DNA from: Rhizopus sp. PT2906
Taxonomy: Eukaryota; Mucoromycota; Mucoromycetes; Mucorales; Rhizopodaceae
Assembly: GCA_025529335.1 (NCBI GenBank)
Contig: JAMYHX010000667.1
Span: forward strand, 1 to 18,617
Direction of reading: 5' to 3'
Length of the DNA stretch: 18,617 nucleotides
The notes below the pieces were generated by a model. It saw nothing but the letters and a program-made list of their open reading frames with translations, had not been told where the DNA came from and did not search any database. Below are positions 1-9,315 of the stretch, one piece after another; position 1 is the first letter of the stretch; the number at the start of each line of letters is the position of its first letter. Both the position numbers and the translations under genes were made by a program.

Positions 1-489
1 GTGCTATCTAATCTTCGACGACATTTGAAGGTGCATCAAAAGTTGACGGATTCATGCAAACTATCTTCGGTAGCCAGGTTGCGTTTTGTAAGGCAATTGA
101 TTGAACGAAGTGAAACAATGTTGGCACCAAAACAAGACAAAGTTGAACCAAAGTACCCCCTTCTTTCTCAATTACAACTTCCACAGCCCCCGTCTCCTTC
201 CACGCCTACATCATGGCATAATCTTCATATTCCTGCATTCGGATACCATCATTGTATGGCTCTACCTTCTCTAGGACTACATGAACATAATCATTACTTG
301 CAACCAGACAGTTATTTTATGTATACCGAAAACCAATTGAATCCTTTATGGTTAGTAACAGATACAGCAAAAAGAAGGGCTCCTTCATATACCTCATATT
401 GTCGTCATGAGTATTATTCTGATCTTTCAATATCTAGCAACCATCAGCAGACTGGAAACACATCTATCCCATTTACATATTCATCTTGA
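1..489 (+). CDS. C2H2 zinc-finger protein, C-terminal part (5' end outside window)
   Basis: The frame is open from base 1 to a TGA at 487-489 (162 residues visible). Residues 2-13 read LSNLRRHLKVHQ, the helix half of a C2H2 zinc finger: the hydrophobic-R-H-x3-H end is present, while the two cysteines would lie upstream of the window. The first GTG is therefore just an internal codon. After the finger the chain is low in recognisable structure, with a Pro/Ser/Thr-rich stretch (about residues 60-70, QPPSPSTPTS) and then a His/Tyr/Asn-rich tail, as is common in fungal sequence-specific transcription factors with fingers at one end and a disordered region at the other. It is probably a nuclear DNA-binding regulator; the target cannot be told from here. 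C2H2 call is good, exact family unknown. Confidence 0.75.
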   Translation: MLSNLRRHLKVHQKLTDSCKLSSVARLRFVRQLIERSETMLAPKQDKVEPKYPLLSQLQLPQPPSPSTPTSWHNLHIPAFGYHHCMALPSLGLHEHNHYLQPDSYFMYTENQLNPLWLVTDTAKRRAPSYTSYCRHEYYSDLSISSNHQQTGNTSIPFTYSS

Positions 490-2734
490 TCACTCGCCCC
501 GTATATATATATGTGTATGTATGTTGTTGCTAATTTTTACCTCTTTTCTCCCTCTTTCTCTTTCATTTCATCATTAATAATAATACAATAACATTTATTT
601 ACGCTATTATTTATGCGTTATATTTTTTCTTTCTTTATTTTATATTGACTTCTTTTATCAACATTAAATGTACATGCAACTACTTTAAAAATAATAATGT
701 CGTGTGCATGATTTGTTTTGTTTGACAAAAAGACATGTTCTTTATTCTAAACGCTCTTTTTTTCTTCCAGAGAAGGATTACTTTCCAAATAAGGAGATTA
801 GTGTATCCTTTATTGACAATTGTCTGTTCTCAGCTGTTGTACAACAAAAGTTACGTCCCCTTTGATAAAAAAGAAGCTAAAGAAATAAATAGTATAAGAC
901 AACTAAAGCTCACACATTTAAACAAATAAGATAGTAAATGATAATACTACAGGTTCATTTTATTATTTAATGTGCGTATCACGTTGACAAATATCTCGAT
1001 ATAATTGGAATCTTTTAAAAAGAAGCAATTCAGAATATTTAAAACCTTGTACGATTCATGCATTAACTGTGGGTTATGCAACTCCTTTATATACATCGAT
1101 GATAGCCTAACGAATCTACGGATTATGTGTCACCTTATGATCCCCCCTTTTTTTTAGTACAGTCAATTCTTGGAGTAACATAATGTTCTATTTAAAACTA
1201 CCTTGGCCATCATGATGCTAATTTTATGCACTTCACTACTGTGCACCGAAACATCGGTTTATACATATTAAACCTTTTTCGTTTTCATTGTTAATACACT
1301 TTGTCACTAAATAAGCTCTCCATGATCAACTATAAACAATATATATTACTTGAACATCATCGTATTGCTGATATAAGCACCTTATATAATTACTACAAAA
1401 TATATGATGCTTTTTCTTTTATCATCACTTGTCACAAAGTCCATAAAGGAGAAAAGCAGATAAATTCACTTTTTTTCTTCAAGGCTTTATTATGTTTTGG
1501 TAAACATTTATATTTTATCTTTTATGCTTGTTTTCGGGTATGACTACAAACCTTTTCATCCATTGTGTAGTCGTCCTTTGTATGACTGGAAATCATACTC
1601 CTTTCAATTGATGGATTATTCTGTTTCGACAATTTCAATGGCTATAGTTCAAAATACTTTGGAATTTGGCCTTATCATCGTTGTTGCAAATGATCCAAAT
1701 GATGTATGGTTGTAGCGCATGGTTGTTGGTGATAGAGTTTATCCATAAGGATGAAGTGAAATTTAGATATCTCACTTGTCCAAGTTGATAAATGAGATTT
1801 CCCCGGTTGAATAAGCTACGGCCATACAATGCTGAAAGCAGCAGATCCTGTCCGATTTCCTGGCTGAAAGATGTTTATAAGAATAGTGCACATCTTTGGG
1901 TTCCAATGGCTAGTTTTAGGCCTTTTGTTGCTGTTGTAAAGGGAGCAATAACTGTGTGCAGTGATGTGTCATTTTTAAGAATCAAAAGACAAAAAGCCCC
2001 CTTTGCACAAAGCAGCTTTACATTTTCATTGTGAGTCCCAACCACTATTTCAACAATAATCAAGTGTTATTGTCCTAATTGTAGCTTTGCTGTTTGGCAA
2101 TGTTTTAGCAAAACTCTCAGTGGCACCACAACGTAGACCTTTAAGCTTGACAATGTGTCGCTTTTTGTTGTCTTGATTTGCAACTTTTATTGTTGTGCTT
2201 TGACATGGTATTAACGGTGGTTAATGGTAAACTCTTTTCGAACTCGAAGCAAGTAATGTGTATGTGATGTTGAAAAAAATGCTTTTCTCTGATCCTAAAG
2301 AAGTACTACATGGTGGTGAAGGAATTAGAAAAAAAAAAAGAAGAAAGCAAAAAGATTGGGTTTTGCTATTTGCACTACAACTTCTCAATTAGTGACGTAA
2401 GCAACTTCATTTGCACTAGACAAACCATACCCACACGACGCTACGTACAATACTGAAGTACAAGAGAAGCATGTACCGACGAGCCAATGATCTCTTTATT
2501 ATGTTGAGGCTAGAGAGAGTTTGCTATTACAAACGACATCATTTTATAAGAAAAAAGGATTATTGCATGAACTTATCACGGCCAATGAGAATTGGGTATG
2601 TCGCGTCTATAACATATTTTGTGATCTATCCTTTCTTTTTTTCAAATAATACTTTACAAGCTAGACTGTTTATAAGGTAAACACGATATATAGAATTTAC
2701 TGGTACGACAACCTAGCTAATTGACTGTATTCAC
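490..2734. other. gene-poor region, no gene identified
   Basis: This holds the 3' flank of the zinc-finger gene, then AT-rich sequence. A short TA/TG simple repeat is at 504-524. The stretch 735-929 on + is open and preceded by a splice-acceptor-like TTTTTTTCTTCCAG ending at 770, but its product matches nothing I know. Between about 1490 and 2250 both strands are unusually open for such AT-rich DNA (for example 1635-1829 and 1875-2063 on -). The base mix there is less AT-rich than the flanks, which suggests an old coding or transposon remnant that I could not name. Confidence 0.5.
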
Positions 2735-3315
2735 AAGGTGAAATAACTTTTCTATATTGCATAGTACTACATTTATCAAACCCAATTATTATCAATCTTG
2801 TTACAGAATCTGTATTAGATGAGGGTATTGATAGATATACTTGCGCCACTACCATTACACGGAATGACGGAACCTTTCTTTTTCTCTATTTACCTCAAAC
2901 GTCAGCTGCGGTGTTGAATTGCCTGCAATCGTCTTAGAAGTTCAAAAAGATGTTGGAACCATCTCGATGAAACGATCAATTGAATATTGCTTGCAAGTAT
3001 CCGAGCAATACAGCTACGAAGTATATTTTATTCTTCTATGTATGTACTGATCAGGTTTCACGATCAGTAAAAGAGAGACTTTCAGCCAACTTGGACAACT
3101 TATACAGGCAACAATTGCACAGTGTTTTTTGGGCTAAAACCTGTCTATTTATCTTAAAAGCTACGATTAGTAGCGATAGTGAAGATGCTGAGCAGGATCT
3201 TGACCCTCTTGCAGTACTTACTTTGTATATTGCTAGCAATAATGAAGATAGATTGAAACTTAAGGATGTCGCGAATTCTACTATTCAGCTCTTGTCCACT
3301 CTGCCACCTACTTAA
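2735..3315 (+). pseudogene. relic of a Mucorales-expanded gene family with an E-[IL]-Q core (PD-(D/E)XK-nuclease-like pattern)
   Basis: Three overlapping pieces in different frames make one consistent protein. Piece 1 (about 2735-2890) reads through LHLSNPIIINLVTESV and then IDRYTCATTITRNDGT. Piece 2 (about 2885-3050) contains VELPAIVLEVQKDVG and then MKRSIEYCLQVSEQY. Piece 3 (about 3055-3315, TAA end) contains FWAKTCLFIL and DPLAVLTLYI. From memory these are successive blocks of a protein family present in many copies in Mucorales genomes, whose V-E-[IV]-Q block followed by R-x-[IL]-x-Y resembles the core of PD-(D/E)XK-type transposon-associated nucleases. At least two frameshifts and a TGA near 3049 break it. 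A shift between pieces 1 and 2 lies in a T-rich run around 2875-2890. No start codon region is convincing. Family resemblance is recalled, not searched. Confidence 0.55.
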
Positions 3316-3452
3316 CTTGACGTATGAGGCTACCTTTATTTTGTTTATATTCCAGTTTACTACAATTTAACCTGTGGGATTTATTTTATATTAATTTTTG
3401 CCAGTCCCGCCTCTACGAGTATGTGTGGCTACTAAGTTAATAAAAACGTAAT
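3316..3452. other. short spacer between two relics
   Basis: AT-rich spacer between the tail ends of two convergent broken genes. No motif seen. Confidence 0.4.
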
Positions 3453-4423
3453 TTACCATTTATATCTTCGCAAGCCCCAAATTTCATAGGTTTGACTTAC
3501 AACTGTAGGTTCAATTCTTGCAAACTTGTATGTGCTGGCAATTTCTTTCAACATGGCTAACAAGCCGTACATTCCTTTGTGATTGTCGAAGTCAATTTTT
3601 GTTGCATTGTTGTTTCCGTACGCACCTGATGTTTCTAATAGCAAGATTTCAAGTTGATTATATTCAAATAACTTAAATAGTGCATTGTTGTATTTAGGTT
3701 TTCAAGATAGGTTTAAACAAAGTAAAAGTACAATGAGACTATGTTGTATCTTTATTCAGAATAAAGTGAAGAGAAAAGAGATGATAGAATAATCAATATT
3801 TATATAATCAGAAGCTGAGATATTTTTAAACTGCATTGACTACATTTGATTAAGGTATGACAGATCTTATAGTGACATTGGGTTCAACTCTAAATATTGT
3901 ATTTAAGCACTGAATAGTAGCGTGGATACTACATGCATCTGCGAGGTAATCTTTTTTATCTTCTTTTTTTCACCTTCTTCATTGCGCATAATACAGTTTC
4001 CCCAGGAAAGAACCCGCATGGCGTTTTCCCGCAGATGGATTCAGTAACAAGCTCCAACAAAGGGTGTACCATATAATAGTTATATATTGCTTCTGACATT
4101 TTCATGGTAACCCTTGTTGTATATACTTTTTTCATAGTTTCAAAAATTGTCCGAATAAAAATAAATTCGTCAGAGCTGTCGTTTGTATTGTTCATGCTGC
4201 TTGTGAATTCTCGAATGGAAACAGTATCAATTACGCTGTTTATATAGGCACTGTAACTACCAGAAAAGGGGTATTCCTTCGATGGCTCTTGATTATGCCA
4301 CTCCAAATGCTGGGCATATATGTTCTTTGGTATATCTGGGCGACCAGAAACTCCGTTTCCACAGCGAATAAGGTTATGTGAAGCTGACACTTTTTTATTT
4401 GTAAAATTAAAGAGTCTGAACAA
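3453..4423 (-). pseudogene. relic of a second Mucorales-expanded protein family (LLLETSG block)
   Basis: On - two coding blocks lie in order. The upstream block (4423-3956, 155 codons) contains SEAIYNYYMVHPLLELV, in which a helix ending in HPLL precedes a basic tail KKVKKRR. The downstream block (about 3690-3453) reads PKYNNALFKLFEYNQ, then EILLLETSGAYGN, then DNHKGMYGLLAMLKEIA, ending in TAG. From memory, a block of the form LLLETSG...K.x.FD..KG..GLLAMLK.IA is the hallmark of an uncharacterised family found in dozens of copies in Rhizopus and Mucor relatives. The 270 bases between the blocks have lost the middle of the protein: a TGA closes the frame just upstream of the second block and I see no acceptor to bridge it. 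Further upstream, 4527-4424 is open in another frame (ICYIIAIGMMLATCKRV), perhaps the shifted N-terminal end. Product function is unknown. Confidence 0.5.
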
Positions 4424-4527
4424 AGAAGAGGTAACTGTCTTGTTTTTATAATAATGACGCGTTTACATGTAGCTAACATCATCCCAATAGCAATAATATA
4501 ACAAATGATAGAGCCGATATCAGGCAA

Positions 4528-5259
4528 ATAAAAAGAGAAATATTTCGTAGGTTTGCAGTATCTCTTATTAAATGTTAGTATTCAATGCTGAAATGCATAT
4601 ATCCTATGTGGATGCCTGAAACTAACATCATGGTAACTAGCTTAACAGGAACCTTTGGATACAATCTTTTTCAGTTTGGCGACGAGAAAGCGATTAATGT
4701 ATTATATACATATAATTATAAGCCATTATTCATAAATTAAAAAATGCTCTTAGTCTGACAACATAGCCTTGGCAACAAATACAGCCTTTAGGTCACAGAA
4801 TTATGAAACGCATGTAAACAGCCTCATTTTATTCCAATTAATAAAGGCTAGCCTTTTTCCTCTTTTACTCTCTTTATTAATTGGCAAATCATAATGGTTC
4901 CAAGACAAGATACTTCTCCTTGTAGGTTGAGTTTTGTCCCTGACAAAACACCTCTCTAGTCTTTCATACATTAAAGAGACTTTTAAATTATACTGAACTA
5001 ATGACTTTAGCAAAAGCTGCAGCCATTTGCAACTTATATTGATATGTAATTTCAAGTATTATAAACTTTTATCCTCTAAAGTCTATCTAACAATTAACAA
5101 CCTTAGCTAGTAGATCAAATAACTTTATTGGGTATACGTTGAAAATGGTCATCAGATCCTTCCTTGAGACGCACGTGACGGTATTTAACATGTTCAGGGG
5201 ACATTTTATGATACTTAGAATAACAAGAAAGATTTATAATAAACCAGTTTCATTATATT
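4528..5259. other. intergenic, no gene identified
   Basis: AT-rich sequence 3' of the dehydrogenase gene. The only open stretch, 4801-5055 on -, has no recognisable motif. A possible polyadenylation hexamer for the dehydrogenase transcript (AATAAA on -, at 5129-5124) lies about 130 bases past its stop. Nothing else seen. Confidence 0.4.
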
Positions 5260-7236
5260 TTATGCTTTTGGTATAATCTTGTATGGATTCATGATACCCT
5301 TGGGATCAATTACATCTTTCAAACTACGCATTAGTCGGAGTTGTACATCTGACTTTGCTTGATTCATATAGCCGACTTTCGCTACGCCTATGCCATGCTC
5401 AGCAGATATTGACCCATTGTGCTTAACTATGTTATGCGTTAATATGCGGTAATCAAGAGCATTAAGACACTTACTTGTCCAGTCAAATACATAATCATCC
5501 ATCAGTTTTTGTCCATTTTCGCTAAATTTGTTTAAATTAGCCATAAGGTGCAAATTCTATCAGTCTCTATCAGTCCCAGTCTACATGTATTTATTCTATT
5601 TTGCTTACGCCATCTCCTAAATGACCAAATCCTATAAGGTTAGAAAATAGCTTGTCTTTGCCTAATAGTCCCTTTTGGTTGAAATAGTCGCGTGTGTCTT
5701 CAACCATCTTGTAAAGCAGTGATACTTCCATAGAAAGATCATAGGTCATTGCTGTCCCACTCTTTGCAATCGACTCAGGAATTTTTTCACGCCATGACCA
5801 GAAGAAGTCAGCTTGCTTTGTATCCTGTGCTAAAACACCTCCCTTTGCCACACCTGTATCAAAAAGTCGTGCTATATACGCGTCCAGTTTCTGTTTTTAT
5901 ATATTAATTTCTCTTGTCACGTACACTCATGCCTGTCTTTTGCTACTCTACCTCTTGATCATGGTCTCCGTTGCTTCCTTGTGTTTCAAGCAATGCATAA
6001 AAGGCATGCTTTCCTTCTATTGGATAGTTTACACCATTTGTTTGTTGTGACTTTACTACGTCTACACTATCAGCATCCCAAAACTCAAAAGCTATTTATT
6101 TCATTCAATTCTCTGTTATTTTCTTATGTCCTAATGTAAATTCTACCTGATAGGATCTCTGATAGATCTTCTTTTGCCATTATAAATGCTTTTAGCACAG
6201 TTTCAAACGAATCTAAGGCAACCATTGCTACATTAACGGCCTAAAGCATCATTAATTTCGAGAGTCATGATTAATAATAAGTACTACCTTTGGTAACCTA
6301 GGCGTTAGTAGAGAGATACCTGTAACATAGCCTAGTGTTCCCTCTGCACCTATAAACAGCTGTTTCAAGTCATATCCCGTGTTATCCTTGCGAAGCGTTG
6401 ACAAATTGTCTAAAATGGTGCCATCAGGCAATACCTTTATTATAAACAAACATTATTAATGCCTTCTGCTACATTTCATTAACTTAGACCACTTACCACT
6501 TCAAGACCGAGAACATTACCATGTAAGCTTCCGTACCTCATAAAGCGTAACCCTCCCGCGTTTGTACTGACATTTCCACCAATATGGCATGATCCCTTTG
6601 CTCCCAGGTCCAATGGCACTATGTGGCCCTTCTTTTCCAGGAACTGGGAAAGATTTTCCAAAATGACGCCACAGTCAACAACAGCTACACCCGAGACATC
6701 ATCGAAATGTCTAATTTTATTCATCTTTGAGCTGCTGATGATGATTTCGTCAAAAACAGGTATTCCTCCTCCACTCACACCTGTATTGCCGCCTTGTGGG
6801 ACAACAGCCAAGGAACGCTGGTTACAATATTTTAATATGCTTGAAACTTGGTCTGTTGAAGTAGGAAATAAACATAGTCTTTTATACCAAGCTGTCAGTC
6901 ATGTCAAATTGATGTAAAATGCCTTTTTTTTTCTTACGATGCAGAGCCTCTATACAAGTTGAACCAGTCAGTGTTATGCTGTCTTAGTTCAAGGCTTTCT
7001 GGGTCTGGATCATAGAGTATGTTATTTGGAGAAAGTATGCCCTTGAAATATTCAATATCTTTATCTGTTATCTGATATCAACTATGTGTCAACTCGGTGT
7101 TGCATAAGAAATTATCAGACTGTACCTTTGCAAAGTTTGGATTTCGCTGAAGATGGGAATGCTTAAGATGAGTAAGTGGTGTTAAAGTGTTGTAGAGCAC
7201 AGCTCTTGAACTGTGGAATAGTCTTTTATGAAACAT
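5260..7236 (-). CDS. D-2-hydroxyglutarate dehydrogenase-like FAD enzyme, probably mitochondrial
   Basis: Eight exons on -: 7236-7126, 7071-6938, 6878-6497, 6434-6288, 6240-6147, 6091-5952, 5890-5609, 5556-5260 (1587 nt, 528 aa, the usual length). All introns are GT-AG, 47-62 nt. The start gives MFHKRLFHSSRAVLYNT, an amphipathic basic leader typical of mitochondrial import. PQGGNTG (about 109-115) and GGNVSTNAGG (182-191) are the FAD-binding (PCMH-type) signatures; RYGSLHGNVLGLEV and LRKDNTGYDLKQLFIGAEGT follow. The joined junction GHLGDG/NLHL supplies the His-x6-His metal pair (H426, H433), and SISAEHGIG (E483, H484) the remaining active-site acids and base. The family oxidises D-2-hydroxyglutarate or D-lactate to the 2-oxoacid, passing electrons to the respiratory chain or, in yeast Dld2/Dld3-type enzymes, coupling to pyruvate. 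The sequence fits that group better than Dld1-type lactate dehydrogenase. One oddity is TYDLS where the group usually has KYDLS. Confidence 0.93.
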
Positions 7237-7605
7237 TGCAAAAAAAGGGGGAAAGAGCTAAAAAGAAGGTGCTGTAGCCTTATAGCACTTTTTTGAGTGT
7301 GACTATGGGAAATGGCATAAGGATACACAATATGCACTGTGTTCCTTAGTCATTATGATCTATTGGATATGTTCTGTCGGCTTTGGTTGTATTTTTATTC
7401 TCCATAGGAACGCATACATTCTGTTCAATCCAACACGCTCTACAGCACTTGAGCAAAGGTTAATTTAGCCTATGCGTGTATATCCTGAGAAAAAGTTTTA
7501 CATAGAAAGCATATATACCTGTGACCAACAAGATATCTCTGCTTATGTCATGCTGACTCTTACTGTATTTCGCGTTTTGAACAGATTATTCATGTGTGTA
7601 ATTGT

Positions 7606-7690
7606 GATAAATTCGTATTTTATATCACAAAGAGTGAATTGGACAACTTTAGGTTAAGCAGAGACTTTAGTAGTGTGAAGTTATACAGTA
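7606..7690 (-). mobile_element. LINE 3' end fragment (second copy of the tail at 14286-14370)
   Basis: The + strand stretch starting TGATAAATTCGTATTTTATA is repeated at 14287, and the match continues with small gaps through GTGAATTGG, TTAGGTTA and GACTTT to about 7690 (roughly three quarters identical by eye). On - this corresponds to the last codons, stop and 3' tail of the LINE-like reading frame at 14329. Only the extreme 3' end is present, as expected for a heavily 5'-truncated retrotransposed copy. Confidence 0.6.
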
Positions 7691-7720
7691 CCCTAAGGAA
7701 GCACCCGTAGCATTAGCCTA

Positions 7721-7763
7721 TTTTCTAGTGCATTTTCTGGTGCATTTTCTGGTGCATGTAGTG
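7721..7763. repeat. 12-nt periodic repeat (TGCATTTTCTGG units), inverted partner at 14037-14067
   Basis: The sequence consists of tandem TGCATTTTCTGG-like units (the first is slightly changed, CTAG for CTGG) ending in TGCATGTAGTG. Bases 7733-7763 are a perfect 31-nt reverse complement of 14067-14037. It may be a transposon terminus: CACTACATGCACC would be the outer end, placing the element to the left of 7763. Confidence 0.7.
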
Positions 7764-8253
7764 CTAGTCGTTCTTCACTGATCGTGGGATTATAAATTGA
7801 GATATAAAATCCATAGCTACTCATTCAGCTGACAGTAATTACGGTCAATTCCTCAGCTACATTCCTATTACTCCTAAGGACCCTAGTCTAGAATATCGCC
7901 CTTCTGACTTGTGTGGGAGAAAGTCAGTGTACATGTACTATGCTTGTATATGCTCAGGTTTATTCTCCGTAATCACAACCACCGCTACTAAAACTATATT
8001 GCTATTATCGATATAATTTCTCTCACACCTGATCAAAGAGAATAAACAATGTCAATTATACATAACAAGTCTTAATAGCCCTCATTGTAAATATTATGAT
8101 GATAATTTCCTACTATGTTACTAATGCGATTTCTTTAAGATGCTTTTGTATAGATATGCTTTGATTGTAACCACGATTGTACTGCCGTTAAATGAAAGAA
8201 CTCAAAGCATCGCCCAGGGTAGGCACGATAAGACTGAGTAGAAAGACAATAGT

Positions 8254-8322
8254 ATGAACATTATGACGACAATGGTAATGACCATGATGACGATAGATAT
8301 CATAAGAATAATTATCGTGATT
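8254..8322 (+). repeat. GAY/AAT-rich simple sequence
   Basis: A run of Asp, Asn, His and Tyr codons in one + frame (YDDNGNDHDDDRYHKNNYRD, then TAA). It resembles a low-complexity acidic tail but has no linked exon; probably cryptic simple sequence. Confidence 0.35.
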
Positions 8323-9218
8323 AATATGGGGAAAGATGAATCTGGATTAGAGAGAATGTGGTGTAGGACGAAAAGTGACTTATCTTTGTAAAGAACAGTA
8401 AGAATCTCAATCTTCAGGTCATCAGTGGTACGCGCTCTTTAGTTATCAAGGAAGAAATTAAATTTTTTTTGTAAGGGAGGTCATTTATGACCTCCAGGTT
8501 TATTGGTTATAAATCATTTTTGTGATATTTCTGTCCTACAGTGTTTTTGGGATATTATATTTCGTTTTGCATTCAGTGAACACATAGTTAGGACAGTTAC
8601 AATATTTACAAATGATGAACTAAATTACATTGGGAATGATTATTCTACAAGAGTGGAAACGGGCCAACAGTGCCTGGTACAACTTGCGATCAAAGTCAAA
8701 GAGAAAAACCTAGGTGTAAGTCATAGAAGCCAAGCTGGAAACACAGTATGAACTAGGAACATCACGAAAACATTGTGTATTTCACCAGAGTCGAACGGAC
8801 AACTTGCCGTCTGGCAGATGAAAAAATTACTAGTGCGAAGCTCCGCCACGGGCAGGAAGAGATTAAGGCATCATGTATTGCGCAATTTGGGTAATAAGAG
8901 TAGTCATGCACTCTTAGCTATGCATATTAACATACACACATTTATGCACTGTATTCAATTTGTTCAAATGGTCCCATTATCAGCATACACATCCTATTTT
9001 CCTTGAATCCGTCCTTCTATTTTTACAAATCTACGCCAAGTGACTCAATAAGCGATTATTTCTGTATCCTGTTCTCATGTAAGTCACGCTGATAATCAAT
9101 ATTCCCGCGATTGTTAATCTCTGCCTTTCAAGCAAGGATCTACTTGTGATCTATCAGTTGTCTGTGTGTAACTTATTCATTGGCCTCCGTTATCTGTGTG
9201 ACTTACGTTATTCCCCTG

Positions 9219-9315
9219 AACGTTTATCCTTTTAAAGTTTTTATTCTCTTCTTGTACTTTTTCTTCTACCTTTTATCTTTCTCCCCTTTCTTTCATTCTT
9301 TTTGTGTGCTTTTAC
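9219..9315 (+). promoter_or_regulatory. pyrimidine-rich leader/promoter tract of the MFS gene
   Basis: Almost continuous T and C directly before the transporter start codon, as is common just upstream of fungal start sites. No clear TATA box close by. Call rests on composition and position only. Confidence 0.45.

Larger units (their letters stand above)
7237..9218. other. 2 kb gene-poor interval with LINE tail, repeat end and possible coding debris
   Basis: No intact gene is visible. It contains a LINE 3' end (7606-7690), a repeat motif (7721-7763) and an Asp/Asn-rich simple stretch at about 8254-8322. Two open runs on +, 8503-8751 and 8773-9006, look more protein-like than their surroundings (FRFAFSEHIVRTVTIFTN; SSATGRKRLRHHVLRNLG) but match no family I recognise and have no clear splice signals. 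They may be another decayed repeat-family copy. Confidence 0.45.

Noticed and set aside
3509..3520. GGTTCAATTCT resembling a tRNA B box (also GGGTTCAACTCT near 3878)
   Set aside because: No A box at proper distance and no foldable cloverleaf; the first lies inside the LLLETSG-family relic and reads as its codons on -.
6621..6917. Open frame on + inside the dehydrogenase gene
   Set aside because: It is the antisense shadow of exon 3, which carries clear FAD-binding motifs on -.
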